Shown: positions 1 through 9,768 of the stretch, piece after piece
Layout: each line of letters starts with the position of its first letter
Position numbering within the stretch: position 1 is the first letter of the stretch
NCBI RefSeq assembly: GCF_014076845.1
Contig: NZ_JACGUT010000084.1
Coordinates: 124,001 to 188,000 of the forward strand
Direction: 5' to 3'
Source of the DNA: Colwellia sp. MB3u-41
GTDB taxonomy: Bacteria > Pseudomonadota > Gammaproteobacteria > Enterobacterales > Alteromonadaceae
DNA length: 64,000 bases
Translations under genes and position numbers: made by a program
Notes under the pieces: generated by a model
Database searches by the model: none
Told to the model about the DNA's origin: nothing
The model's input: only the letters and a program-made list of their open reading frames with translations

Positions 1-182
1 CAATTGTTGAATGTCAGTAAAAATAGTCAAAATAATTCCTTGGTTAATTAATAGGAATTATGAACCTTATAAGCGGCAACTATTAGTCTAAGCTTTTCAC
101 TAAATTGATAACTAACTATGCAGTTTGCTATGTGTTTTTTTTATTTTGATAGGTTTCTTTGTGGCTAGCAGGTTAATTGTGT

Positions 183-216
183 ATGACTCATTAAAATATA
201 ATTTTCAATGAGTCAT
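183..216 (-). terminator. Hairpin downstream of the Lrp-family gene
   Basis: The arms atgactcatt and aatgagtcat are perfect inverted repeats, and the inner bases extend the pairing. It lies just past the stop codon of the minus-strand regulator gene, so it is a plausible 3' end. No clear U-run follows, so it could instead be a regulatory palindrome. Confidence 0.35.
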
Positions 217-222
217 GATTAA

Positions 223-666
223 CTATGATCTAACTTGATGGGAGGAGAGTAAAATACTGGTTTCAGAAGCAGAAATTTCAGGTATTCCTCTTATTCTACA
301 TAATATTCTATCAAACTCTTTAAGTGAACTTGTTTGCAACTCAACAAGCATATCCCAACGACCATTAGTTGTATGGATAGTACAGACACTAGGCTCTGAC
401 ATTAGGGCAAACTTAACATTTTTAGTTGAACTGCCCTTTATTTCAATATTCATATGAGCACGAACCAAAGACATTTTATCATCAGTTTCTGTCGAGACTA
501 ATATAGTATAACCTGTGATGATATTGCGCTTCTCTAATTTGGTTAATCTATTTTGTACTGTTGCTCGAGAAACATTAATTTTTTTAGCTAAGTCTGATAC
601 AGAGGTACGAGCATCAGTTCGAAGTATACTAATTAATTGTCTGTCGATATTATCAAGTTCGCTCAT
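223..666 (-). CDS. Lrp/AsnC family transcriptional regulator
   Basis: This 147-residue protein has the Lrp/AsnC layout. An N-terminal winged helix-turn-helix comes first (about residues 3-55, with LDNIDRQLISILRTDAR and VSRATVQNRLTKLEKR). A ligand-sensing, oligomerising RAM domain follows (about 65-140). I chose the ATG at 666 because the family starts right before this LDxIDR-like segment. An in-frame TTG at 687 would add seven residues. It is transcribed divergently from the AGCS amino-acid symporter 120 bp away. Such regulators usually sense amino acids, so control of that symporter is a reasonable inference. The effector cannot be read from sequence. Confidence 0.93.
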   Translation of the reverse strand: MSELDNIDRQLISILRTDARTSVSDLAKKINVSRATVQNRLTKLEKRNIITGYTILVSTETDDKMSLVRAHMNIEIKGSSTKNVKFALMSEPSVCTIHTTNGRWDMLVELQTSSLKEFDRILCRIRGIPEISASETSILLSSHQVRS

Positions 667-784
667 ACTGAAAGAAGACCTTAGCAAATTGTAATTATAT
701 TGTGTAATACTAGTTAATTAACGAACTAATTAAAAGCACATGTTTGTGCCACAATAAGTTCATGAATATTCAAAAAAGAATAAT

Positions 785-2275
785 ATGAAAATAATCTTAA
801 TGGGTATAATCGCATTACTGTTAAGTTCAAACGCATTTGCATCCGAGCTAACTATCGATCAACATATTGATCAGCTACTTGTACCTATAGCCGATTTATT
901 TACCCGTATCATTTTTTACAGTGTTGATGTGGCAGGAACTCAGTTCCCGCTCATTGTTATGTGGCTTATCATCGCTGCTGTGATTTTTACGGTCTATTTT
1001 GGCTTTCTTAACATTCGTGGATTTTCTCATTCTTGCAAGGTTATACGTGGTGATTTCTCAAATCCTGATGATCCAGGTGAAGTAAGTCACTTTCAAGCAT
1101 TAACCACCGCACTTTCTGGCACTGTAGGTTTAGGTAATATTGCCGGTGTCGCTATTGCTGTTTCAATTGGTGGGCCTGGCGCGACATTTTGGATGATTGT
1201 CGCTGGTTTTATGGGCATGTCTACAAAATTTCTTGAATGTACTTTAGGTGTAAAATATCGGCACATAAATGCGCAAGGACAGGTTCATGGCGGACCTATG
1301 TATTATCTTAAAGATGGTTTAGCGGAATTAGGCTTTAAAAAGCTTGGTAAAGTATTAGCGAGTTTCTTTGCTGTTTGTTGTGTAGTGGCATCACTGTGCG
1401 GCAGTAATATGCTGCAGTCCAACCAAGCCTTTCAGCAATTTGTTATTGCTATGGGTAATGAAACGAGCTTTTGGGCAGACAAAGGTTGGCTCTTCGGTAG
1501 CTTACTCGCTGTTGTGATTGGTGTTGTTATTATTGGTGGTATTAAAAGTATTGCTAAAGTTACTGAAAAAGTAGTGCCCTTAATGGCCGGGCTCTATTTG
1601 TCAGCGGCTCTTTTTGTTTTGGCCTATCACTATACAGAAATTCCACATGCGGTTAGCCTTATCGTTAATGGCGCATTCAATCCCATAGGTGTTGTTGGCG
1701 GTATTATTGGTGTGATGATTCAAGGCTTTAAACGTTCAACATTTTCAAGTGAAGCTGGTGTTGGTGCCGCTTCAATTGCTCACGCAACCGCCTCTACAAA
1801 AGAGCCAGTTAGAGAAGGTTATGTGGCGTTACTTGAACCTTTTATCGATACAATTGTTATCTGTACTATCACTGCATTGGTGATTGTTATTACCGGGGCT
1901 TATCAAACAACAGAGGGTATTGATGGGGTTGCGTTAACCTCTAGAGCTTTTGCCAGTGTTATTTGGTGGTTTCCTTATGTGCTTAGTATTGCAGTTTTGA
2001 TGTTTGCCATTTCAACCATGATTTCATGGGCATATTATGGCTCTATTGCTTGGGGATATTTGGTGGGGGAATCGAAAGTGTTAGACTTGCTTTATAAAGT
2101 CGTTTTTTGTATGTGTACAGCCCTAGGTGCTTCAGTAAGTTTAAATGCTGTTATCGCAATTTCAGATTCGATGTTTTTTTCGATGGCTATTGCAAATATC
2201 ATTGGATTGTATTTATTGGCGCCACAAGTCAAACTTGATTTGAAGCAGTACCAAAAAACATACTGCCCCAAATAA
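785..2275 (+). CDS. AGCS family sodium:alanine/glycine symporter
   Basis: This 496-residue inner-membrane carrier has about ten or eleven hydrophobic segments. It carries AGCS hallmarks: TALSGTVGLGNIAGVAIAV near residue 110, GGPGATFWMIVAGFMGM near 130, GGPMYYLKDGL, and the later FKRSTFSSEAGVGAASIAHA segment. The family imports alanine, glycine or related amino acids with Na+. An extra hydrophobic, signal-like N terminus (residues 1-20, ending in NAFAS) precedes the first conserved part. The divergent Lrp-family gene is its likely regulator. Which amino acid it carries is not resolved. Confidence 0.95.
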   Translation: MKIILMGIIALLLSSNAFASELTIDQHIDQLLVPIADLFTRIIFYSVDVAGTQFPLIVMWLIIAAVIFTVYFGFLNIRGFSHSCKVIRGDFSNPDDPGEVSHFQALTTALSGTVGLGNIAGVAIAVSIGGPGATFWMIVAGFMGMSTKFLECTLGVKYRHINAQGQVHGGPMYYLKDGLAELGFKKLGKVLASFFAVCCVVASLCGSNMLQSNQAFQQFVIAMGNETSFWADKGWLFGSLLAVVIGVVIIGGIKSIAKVTEKVVPLMAGLYLSAALFVLAYHYTEIPHAVSLIVNGAFNPIGVVGGIIGVMIQGFKRSTFSSEAGVGAASIAHATASTKEPVREGYVALLEPFIDTIVICTITALVIVITGAYQTTEGIDGVALTSRAFASVIWWFPYVLSIAVLMFAISTMISWAYYGSIAWGYLVGESKVLDLLYKVVFCMCTALGASVSLNAVIAISDSMFFSMAIANIIGLYLLAPQVKLDLKQYQKTYCPK

Positions 2276-2316
2276 TGTAAGGTTAAGTTATTGTTTTAAT
2301 GTATTTTGATATATCA

Positions 2317-2931
2317 CTAAAATTTAACAGCAAAACCGACCGATATACTTCCCTCAAGCCACATACTATTTTCTAATAAAGCGTGACAGGTGGTTCCTTG
2401 ACAAAATAGTTGATTATCCTCTTCAATATAGCTTGCGTAACCTCGAAGTTCAGTAACAATTGCGAAGTTACTGGAAAGTTCGTAGCGGGTACCCAAAGCA
2501 ACCGTGACTGAAGGGTATATTTTGTCTTTATTATCAGTTTCAAAAAATGTTCCACCAATCCCTAATGATACTGTTGAAACATAGCTTTGTTGTTTAAACT
2601 GCGCAACACCACTGAAATGTAGATAGGTAACATCAAAGGAATGTACTTGTAAATCAGTCGTACTGATGAAGTTATGACTCACCGTATTGAGTAATATTTG
2701 CCCTTGGCCCTTAGGTGAATCTTGCCACGCTATAGCTAAACCATAATTGGTAGCATCATTTACAGCTAAATCAATACTACCTTGACTGGTTACTAAATCG
2801 GAACTGAACATCTGCCCTATAAAGGGAGTGATTTCAATATCTCGAGCATCGCTTGAAAAAGGTAAAAGTAATAAAGCGGTATTGATAAATATGATGTAGT
2901 TGAAATTCACAGACATTAATAACGTTCGCAT
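2317..2931 (-). CDS. Exported protein, probable small outer-membrane beta-barrel
   Basis: I do not recognise this 204-residue protein. It starts with a hydrophobic signal-like segment (about residues 8-29, ending SSDARD). Alternating hydrophobic/polar strands rich in Gly, Ser and Thr follow, and it ends in an aromatic residue (GFAVKF), as outer-membrane barrel proteins do. An ITPFIGQMF stretch right after the signal resembles the first strand of OmpW/OmpX-like barrels. A good ribosome site (aaaaaggtaataaa) precedes the ATG. Location is inferred from these signs. Function is unknown. Confidence 0.75.
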   Translation of the reverse strand: MRTLLMSVNFNYIIFINTALLLLPFSSDARDIEITPFIGQMFSSDLVTSQGSIDLAVNDATNYGLAIAWQDSPKGQGQILLNTVSHNFISTTDLQVHSFDVTYLHFSGVAQFKQQSYVSTVSLGIGGTFFETDNKDKIYPSVTVALGTRYELSSNFAIVTELRGYASYIEEDNQLFCQGTTCHALLENSMWLEGSISVGFAVKF

Positions 2932-3002
2932 TTTATTACCTTTTTCAATAAACAGTAAACAATACTGTTATTATTAGCTTTATTACTAGGAAAATTCAAG
3001 CT

Positions 3003-3698
3003 TTACAATGTTTTAGTTATCTGCAGCTTACCTGCTTGATTATTTAAAAAGATAAGTAATTGTTCAAATATCTCAACACCAATTGTTTGACCTTGGCTGG
3101 CAGTTTCTTTATGAGCAGTTACTAATTCAAAGCGGGGTAAAATTTTTGTTATGGTCTGACCATTTTCATTATTTACTATCTGTAATACTCCAGCGTTAAC
3201 AATAACTTTAGTGATTTGTAATAAGGGAAGTGTCACTTTACCTTGTTGCTCATCCTCAATAACGCTTGTTGCCATAATCAATTGAGGGATATTCTTTTGA
3301 ACGGTGGATAGCAGTGTTTCTGCATTTAAACTCTCTCTGTTGATATGAAACAATGCGTTTAAGCCATTAATGGTAATACTGTCAATGATGATGACGTCTT
3401 CGCTTAAGGTATCTCTGTCAATCACTAAATCAATTGAAGCAATACTAACTGTCGGCTGGGTAGACGCTTTAAAGTTTGTTGGTTGAGAAGGGCTGAACAC
3501 TAAATTGGTAATGGTACCGCTACTTTGATAGCCCCGCATGGTGACATTTTCAACATTTACATTTTGCTGGCTTAGTTGGGAACCAATATTTTGAAGTTGA
3601 TTTTTAATATGAAAGTTTAAAGAGTCACTGGCTAAGAACCATAGCGCAGCACCACATGATAATAATAAAACAAAAGCTATGGGTGCAAATTTATTCAA
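3003..3698 (-). CDS. Hypothetical membrane-anchored protein, AsmA-like fold possible
   Basis: This 231-residue protein has one N-terminal membrane anchor or uncleaved signal (residues 5-24). A periplasmic domain of short beta segments follows, with a VIIIDSITINGLNALF stretch that resembles strands of AsmA/DUF748-type proteins. That likeness is weak and is only a suggestion. It appears to start with TTG at 3698, with aggatt a few bases upstream. It lies 71 bp upstream of the barrel-like gene on the same strand, so the two may be co-transcribed. No function is assigned. Confidence 0.7.
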   Translation of the reverse strand: MNKFAPIAFVLLLSCGAALWFLASDSLNFHIKNQLQNIGSQLSQQNVNVENVTMRGYQSSGTITNLVFSPSQPTNFKASTQPTVSIASIDLVIDRDTLSEDVIIIDSITINGLNALFHINRESLNAETLLSTVQKNIPQLIMATSVIEDEQQGKVTLPLLQITKVIVNAGVLQIVNNENGQTITKILPRFELVTAHKETASQGQTIGVEIFEQLLIFLNNQAGKLQITKTL

Positions 3699-3910
3699 GG
3701 GGTAATCCTAGGTGAATAGCAAAAAATTATTATAACGTACTTTTATTATTGAATTTTACTTGGATAAATATTTTATGTGAATCAAGTGTCAACCAGGATG
3801 TTTTTTATTCATCTTGATTAAAAACAATACATGATATATAAGATAGCTGAATAATAAAAATCAATAATATTAATAAAGATTCAAAATAATAATAAAAATA
3901 AGGATCGTTA

Positions 3911-4309
3911 ATGGTGAATATCAATAAAAAGTTATGGTCATTTAATTTTGGCTGTTTAATTGCGGGTACATTTTTTTGGTTAACCAGTTTTGGTGTTTCT
4001 GCTCCAATATTTGAAGTTTTTTATGATTACCCTCATTTTATACTTCATTATTATTCAAGTTTAGTAACCGCCTTTTCAGCTTTTCTACTTACCAGTGTTA
4101 TTATCTTTATTATGGGGCGTTTTTTTAATGTTTGTGCAAGTGAACATACTTTTTGGTTAGTTTTACCTAGTTTAGGATTTATTATTTTAGCTATGCTCTT
4201 TAGTCAATCAATATTGATCACTATGTTGTATGCCGCATTTCCTGCACTTATTGTTATGTTTACTATTGCGATAATGAGACGAATGCCTAAATATAAAAGG
4301 CTAGTATAG
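3911..4309 (+). CDS. Hypothetical four-helix membrane protein
   Basis: This 132-residue protein consists mostly of four hydrophobic helices (about residues 10-30, 45-70, 80-100 and 103-123) with short loops and a basic C terminus (MRRMPKYKRLV). A good Shine-Dalgarno (aaggatcgtta) precedes the ATG. I recognise no family. It lies upstream of a decayed gene and has no obvious operon partner. Confidence 0.65.
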   Translation: MVNINKKLWSFNFGCLIAGTFFWLTSFGVSAPIFEVFYDYPHFILHYYSSLVTAFSAFLLTSVIIFIMGRFFNVCASEHTFWLVLPSLGFIILAMLFSQSILITMLYAAFPALIVMFTIAIMRRMPKYKRLV

Positions 4310-4410
4310 TGTATGTTAAATTAGGATATATTGTATGCAATAATGGCTTGGTGATATGATAATTCATCTTACTCGCTAATTAGCTATTAAAAAATTACGC
4401 AAACTCTTTC

Positions 4411-5144
4411 AGCGGCAACGTTGAATCGTAATTTACTCTATCCAAAATTAATCAATGCGTTGCAAAAATATTTTACTGAAAATATAATGTTACTTTTCCG
4501 TATACATTTTGATATTGAAAACCCTCAAGAAATCCGAGAAATAACATTATTGATAATGCAGGCAAGGCAAGTAGGTGATGTTGATGGTATTAAACTGCTT
4601 ACAGTAGCCCCACAATTAATAGCAGCACATGCAAGTGTTCGTCGGATTAAAACAGTGTATGTCTGGGGCGAAGTTTATTGAAAGCTCAGCTTGTTTTTCC
4701 GCAAATTAAACAGCTAAATATTCACTGCGAAGCCATTGAAAATTTAAAAGAGTTTGCCAATAAGGAGGATACTATTTCTTGTGCTACGCTAAGTACAGAA
4801 CCATTAATTTGGGGGGGAATGGTTACAAAAAGGTTATATTTAGACATGGTTGCAGATTATCGCCCTGATATATGTGAAATGGATGATCAATGTTTACTAC
4901 GCTAAAAATTTTTTGTAGATAATATGGAAAGTGCATTACGTGAAACTGGACATTTGGTTATCTCGTTGCAAACTAAAGTGATACTACCTGAACATATTAA
5001 TGCTGATTTATTTCCCTGTGTAGTCACCAGTATATTTTTGAGAGGAAGTGAGAAGATATTACTATTTTTAAGTCAGTAGTACATGCGTTGGAAGACCTTA
5101 TCGCGGCTAAGCTTTTTGCAGAATATGTTCATATGAGTTTGTAA
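4411..5144 (+). pseudogene. Ornithine cyclodeaminase / mu-crystallin family pseudogene
   Basis: The reading frame is broken into pieces that line up in order with the ornithine cyclodeaminase/mu-crystallin family. These are an N-terminal piece (LLYPKLINALQKYF, 4421-4681), a middle piece in a second frame (ISCATLSTEPLIWGG, ADYRPDICEMDD, 4678-4905), then ESALRETGHLVISLQ after an in-frame TAA at 4903. After further frame loss the end is HALEDLIAAKLFAEYV, stopping at 5142-5144. The first piece jumps from DGIKLLTV straight to APQLIAAHASVRRIK. The substrate-binding and Rossmann-entry section between these is missing, roughly 55-60 residues by family comparison. The gene therefore has a deletion, a nonsense codon and at least two frameshifts, and cannot make an active enzyme. 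Confidence 0.8.
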
Positions 5145-5296
5145 CGTTAAATATGTTGATTTTAATTGTTTTTTAGTATGTTAATGTTGTTTTTCTATTG
5201 ACATTAAACAGCATCAATATTTTAATGATGCATATCTTGTTTCAATATTATGGGCACTCTTACCCATATTCTTACTTTTAATTGATGGTGTGATAA

Positions 5297-6868
5297 ATGG
5301 ATAAATCTGGATCATTTAATAGTAAATTAAGCCGCAGGGTACTTGTTTACATATTGCTCTGTAGTTCTGTACTATCTATTAGCTCAACTTTCCTTCAATT
5401 ATATGTTAATTATGATGAAAGTCTTACTACACTAAATCAACGATTTGATAATATAGAAACAAGTTATCTTCAGTCTATATCTACAAGTTTATGGGATTTT
5501 AACGAACCTCTCGTACAGCAACAGATTCAGGGTATTGTTAAATTACCTGATATTAGCCATGTTAAAATAGTGACTGGCTTTGGTAAAACCTATCAGTTTG
5601 GCGATGAAGATATTTCGGCTGACAAAGAGGTAGCATACCCTATTTTTTACAGTGGAAATGATATTGGCGTACTGATTGTTACAGCAAGTTATGACGATAT
5701 ATATCATCGGCTTTGGCAGCAAGCGGGCTTCATACTTACCGCTGAAGTGATTAAAATTTTTATTGTGGCTTTTTTTATTATTTTTATTGTTCATTGGCTT
5801 ATAACTCGCCATATTTATCATATTACTTATTACTCTCAACAAGTCGCTGCTGAAAAAATAGATTCGCCATTAGTGTTAAACTCGCGGCCCAAAGTTAAAG
5901 ACGAACTTGATGAACTTGCCGATACTATTAATCACATGCGAACAACATTGAAGAATGATATTTTAAAACTTGAAGATGCTGAAAATGCATTAATTAACCT
6001 TAACGGTGAACTTGAGGTAAAGGTTTATGATCGCACGTCTAAGTTGGCATCGAGTAATAATCAGTTACAGCAATCATTAGACGATTTAACTTTAGCAAAA
6101 GATCAATTAGTACAATCAGAAAAAATGGCTTCTTTAGGGCAGCTTGTTGCTGGTGTTGCGCACGAAGTAAATACCCCTTTGGGGATTTGTGTCACTTCAA
6201 TTACAGCTTTGAAAGAAAAAGTGTTGGAATTAAACCACTCAGTAGAAACTGAAAACCTGACAAAATCACACTTAACCAAAACGCTTGATCTATTGATTGA
6301 ATACCAAAATATTATTGAAAGGAGTTTGAACAAAGCGGTTGAATTAATTAGGGGGTTTAAATCAGTTGCCGTTGAACAGCATACAGACCCTGAATTGAAA
6401 ATTAATTTATCCACTCATGTGAATGATGTTGTCAACACAGTAAAAACACTTTTCAAACGTAAAAATTATACGATTAATATTGAAGTAGACAAAAAAATCA
6501 ATTTAATAACCTACCCAAGCGCATGGAATCAAATTCTCACTAATTTTTTAACAAACTCTCATATACATGGCTTTGATGGAATCGAAAATGGTGAGATATC
6601 TATAAAATTTGTTGCGTATAATCGCTTTTTAACGCTCACTTATAGCGATAATGGCAAGGGCTTACATGGTAGTGTGGTCAACCGTATCTTTGATCCTTTT
6701 GTCACGACTAAACGTGGTCAAGGTGGTTCAGGATTGGGCATGAATATTGTTTATAACTTAGTCGATGCAAAATTAAAAGGCACCATTAAATGTTTAGAAA
6801 CAACACAGGGGTGTAGTTTTGAAGTTAAGGTGCCGATAAAAAATAAAAAAGGAGCGCTTGAAGCATAG
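5297..6868 (+). CDS. Membrane sensor histidine kinase
   Basis: The 523 residues run in order as follows: a membrane helix (about 15-36), a periplasmic sensor region of about 110 residues, a second membrane helix (about 148-168), a HAMP linker (about 170-225), a coiled coil (225-275), a HisKA domain and a C-terminal ATPase. The phosphorylated histidine is H289 in VAHEVNTPLG. The ATPase has an N-box (TNFLTNSHIHGF), a G1 box (YSDNGKGL) and a G2 box (GGSGLGMNIVYNLV). The sequence is most like hybrid or orphan kinases of marine Alteromonadales. No response regulator is adjacent, so it is an orphan here and its signal and partner are unknown. A terminator follows. Confidence 0.93.
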   Translation: MDKSGSFNSKLSRRVLVYILLCSSVLSISSTFLQLYVNYDESLTTLNQRFDNIETSYLQSISTSLWDFNEPLVQQQIQGIVKLPDISHVKIVTGFGKTYQFGDEDISADKEVAYPIFYSGNDIGVLIVTASYDDIYHRLWQQAGFILTAEVIKIFIVAFFIIFIVHWLITRHIYHITYYSQQVAAEKIDSPLVLNSRPKVKDELDELADTINHMRTTLKNDILKLEDAENALINLNGELEVKVYDRTSKLASSNNQLQQSLDDLTLAKDQLVQSEKMASLGQLVAGVAHEVNTPLGICVTSITALKEKVLELNHSVETENLTKSHLTKTLDLLIEYQNIIERSLNKAVELIRGFKSVAVEQHTDPELKINLSTHVNDVVNTVKTLFKRKNYTINIEVDKKINLITYPSAWNQILTNFLTNSHIHGFDGIENGEISIKFVAYNRFLTLTYSDNGKGLHGSVVNRIFDPFVTTKRGQGGSGLGMNIVYNLVDAKLKGTIKCLETTQGCSFEVKVPIKNKKGALEA

Positions 6869-6890
6869 ATTGTCTATTTAAGTAAAACGC

Positions 6891-6913
6891 AAAAAAGCCG
6901 TCAAGGCTTTTTT
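6891..6913. terminator. Bidirectional rho-independent terminator
   Basis: The stem aaaaaagcc / ggctttttt has a five-base loop. It has A-runs on one side and T-runs on the other, so it can serve both the kinase gene and the convergent small gene at 6950-7303. Confidence 0.85.
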
Positions 6914-6949
6914 AGTGTTCGTTAATACCCGCCTGATATTATTTCTGTT

Positions 6950-7303
6950 TTAATCTAGCGTAGATAATTGGTTAATTGATTTATCAGTATCGTCTACAAA
7001 TAATACTGAAATAAACTGCTGCAATTTATCATTAAAGATGATGGCAAGCTCAAAGTATTCGTTTTTAGTTGTTGTTTTGCATGTGCTATATTCTGTTATT
7101 CCATTGTCAGGTTTTAACAATGGTTTTACTTTTTCGCCACCTTCATTAGCCAATTCAGAAAAAGCTGTCATACAAGTGACACTCTTAAATTTTTGGTTAA
7201 TTTGAATTGTTTTTGATTCTGCTGATGCAGTCGAAAGTGTACAGCACAATCCAATGATACTGAATATGGCACTCAAGGCTACCGTTTTAAATTGTGATTT
7301 CAT
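6950..7303 (-). CDS. Small secreted protein of unknown function
   Basis: This 117-residue protein has a clear Sec signal peptide with a cleavage site after ASA (about residue 28). The remaining 89-residue mature domain has two cysteines (SVTCMTAF and YSTCKTTT) that could form a disulfide in the periplasm. A strong ribosome site (gaggatcgcaac) precedes the ATG. I do not recognise the family. Confidence 0.7.
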   Translation of the reverse strand: MKSQFKTVALSAIFSIIGLCCTLSTASAESKTIQINQKFKSVTCMTAFSELANEGGEKVKPLLKPDNGITEYSTCKTTTKNEYFELAIIFNDKLQQFISVLFVDDTDKSINQLSTLD

Positions 7304-7532
7304 GTTGCGATCCTCGTCTTATAAATTCACAGAGCATTACTATTGTAACTAAAATGTGTACACATTAACTATAAATTGTAAAAAAACATATTGCTAGGGG
7401 TTTAAGCTCAATGGTTAAAAAATTGGGTTTAATAGCCTAAATACGCATACACTTGTTATAAATTATCAATAAATAGATGCAGTCATAGTAGACAGGTAAT
7501 TACCGTGTAAAGTTTCACCGGGCTGAAAATAA

Positions 7533-7564
7533 AAAAAGAAATATTGTGATAAATATTTCTTTTT
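7533..7564 (-). terminator. Terminator after glcB
   Basis: An A/T-rich hairpin (aaaaagaaatatt / aatatttcttttt) lies 20 bases past the malate synthase stop codon. On the minus strand it is followed by a T-rich run. Confidence 0.7.
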
Positions 7565-7584
7565 ATAATGAGAGCCCAAATAAA

Positions 7585-9768
7585 TTAACTATGCTGTTTT
7601 ACCTTAAGACGATAGCTATGTAATAGAGGCTCTGTATAACCATTAACCTGTTTAGTACCTAAAAAGACTAAATCACAAGCGGCTTTAAAAGCGATACTAT
7701 TTTCAAAATCATGTGCCATGGATAAATAGTTAGCATCATTTTCATTTTGACTATCGACTACTTTGGCCATTTTCTTCAAACTGGCTAAAACTTGCTCTTC
7801 ACTGCACACTTTATGGGTTAGCCAGTTTGCCATATGTTGACTGGAGATACGTAAAGTTGCTCTGTCCTCCATTAAGCCAACATTATTAATATCAAGTACT
7901 TTTGAACAACCCACACCTTGATCAATCCATCGAACGACATAACCTAAAATCCCTTGTGCGTTATTGTCTAGTTCATCAGATATCTCTTGATCACTCCAGT
8001 CAGTATTTTTAGCCAGAGGAATTGTTAAAATATCATCTAGGCTAGCGGGCAAACGTGCTGATAATTCTTTTTGTAGAGCGAATACATTCTCTCTATGGTA
8101 ATGCAAAGCATGTAGGGTTGCCGCTGTAGGGGAGGGAACCCAAGCCGTATTTGCGCCTGCTTGAACATGATTTATTTTAGTTGCTAGCATATTCAACATT
8201 TGGTCTGGAATTGGCCACATGCCTTTACCTATTTGTGCTTTACCACTGAAACCACAAGCTAAGCCAACATCAACATTGTTATCTTCATAAGCAGCTATCC
8301 ACGGTGTTAATTTGATATCTGCTTTTTTGGCCATGATACCTGCTGCCATTGAAGTATGAATTTCATCTCCGGTGCGATCTAAAAAGCCTGTATTAATGAA
8401 GACCACACGAGATTTTGCTTCGGCGATACAAGCTTTTAAATTAACACTGGTACGGCGCTCTTCATCCATAATGCCCATTTTTATGGTGTTCTTTGCTAAA
8501 TTTAATGCATTTTCTACTTGCTCAAATAAAGTATTTGCAAAAGCAACTTCTTCCGGGCCATGCATTTTAGGTTTAACAATATAAATAGATTTTTCTGCAC
8601 TATTACAATAGAGAGCTTTTTCTGAAGTGCTCTCTAAATTGGTGGTAGCAATCAATGAGGTAACCATGGCATCAACAATGCCTTCAGGCACTTCAGAGCC
8701 GTCAGCTAATAATATGGCATTATTTGTCATTAGGTGGCCAACATTTCGAACAAACATTAAGCTACGACCTTTCAGTGTTAAACTTTTACCATCAATTTGA
8801 TGATACTTTCTATCAGCCGCCATTTCTCGTTGAATTTTTTTGCCATTCTTCGTGAGTGTCGTGGTTAAGTTGCCTTGCATTAAACCTAACCAGTTTTTAT
8901 AAGCAATGACTTTATCTTCTGCATCTACCGCTGCCACAGAATCTTCGCAGTCCATGATGGTGGTTAAAGCCGATTCAAGAGTGATGTCAGAAATACCGGC
9001 ATTGTCACTTTTTGCTATTTCACTTATTTCATCAAAGTTAATCTCAAAATGTAATCCATTATGTTCAAATAAGAGTGCTTTGGGGGTTTTAGAGTCCCCC
9101 TGGTAGCCTTTAAAAGCATCAGGTTTTTTCAGTTCCGCTATAGCACCATTTTCAAGCTGAATTGATAATTGAGCACCTGATATTCTATATTGGTTTGCGT
9201 GCGCATGACTTCCTTGTGTAAGTGGAATGCTTTGATCTAAAAACTGTCGTGCAAATTCAATGACTTTTTGGCCACGAGCAGGGTTGTAAGCCATCGAATT
9301 TTCAGCACCATTTTCTTCAGCAATAACGTCACTACCATAAAGTGCATCATATAAACTGCCCCAACGTGCATTTACGGCATTAAGTGCAAATCTAGCATTC
9401 ATTATGGGAACCACTAATTGGGGCCCCGCCATTGTTGCTAATTCAGCATCTACATTTTGTGTCGTTATTTTGAAATCTGCTACCTCAGGTACAAGATAAT
9501 TAATGTCGTTCAGAAAACGTTTGTAGGCAGAAAAATCAAATTTATCGCCAAAGTTATTCTGATGCCAACAATCTATTTTTTCTTGTAAATCATCACGCTT
9601 TATTAATAAAGATTTATTAATAGGACTCAGTTCTTCAATAATCACTGAAAAACGTTGCCAAAATTCAGTAGGCGAAATTGTACTATGAGGAAGTACATCT
9701 TGTTCAATAAAGTGATGTAAACATTGAGCTACTTGTATATTTTGGGTCTTTACATATTGGGTCATCAT
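7585..9768 (-). CDS. glcB: Malate synthase G
   Basis: This 727-residue protein matches the usual length of the monomeric G isoform. It condenses glyoxylate with acetyl-CoA to malate in the cytoplasm, the second step of the glyoxylate shunt. Visible signatures are GRSLMFVRNVGHLMTN (catalytic Arg region), MGIMDEERRTSVN, FINTGFLDRTGDEIHTSM, GKGMWPIPDQM, and MEDRATLRISSQHMANWL with the catalytic Asp. The ATG at 9768 follows aagaggaaagt, and a second in-frame ATG is next to it. Isocitrate lyase lies 2.8 kb away, so both shunt enzymes are in one region, although they are not in one operon. Confidence 0.97.
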   Translation of the reverse strand: MMTQYVKTQNIQVAQCLHHFIEQDVLPHSTISPTEFWQRFSVIIEELSPINKSLLIKRDDLQEKIDCWHQNNFGDKFDFSAYKRFLNDINYLVPEVADFKITTQNVDAELATMAGPQLVVPIMNARFALNAVNARWGSLYDALYGSDVIAEENGAENSMAYNPARGQKVIEFARQFLDQSIPLTQGSHAHANQYRISGAQLSIQLENGAIAELKKPDAFKGYQGDSKTPKALLFEHNGLHFEINFDEISEIAKSDNAGISDITLESALTTIMDCEDSVAAVDAEDKVIAYKNWLGLMQGNLTTTLTKNGKKIQREMAADRKYHQIDGKSLTLKGRSLMFVRNVGHLMTNNAILLADGSEVPEGIVDAMVTSLIATTNLESTSEKALYCNSAEKSIYIVKPKMHGPEEVAFANTLFEQVENALNLAKNTIKMGIMDEERRTSVNLKACIAEAKSRVVFINTGFLDRTGDEIHTSMAAGIMAKKADIKLTPWIAAYEDNNVDVGLACGFSGKAQIGKGMWPIPDQMLNMLATKINHVQAGANTAWVPSPTAATLHALHYHRENVFALQKELSARLPASLDDILTIPLAKNTDWSDQEISDELDNNAQGILGYVVRWIDQGVGCSKVLDINNVGLMEDRATLRISSQHMANWLTHKVCSEEQVLASLKKMAKVVDSQNENDANYLSMAHDFENSIAFKAACDLVFLGTKQVNGYTEPLLHSYRLKVKQHS

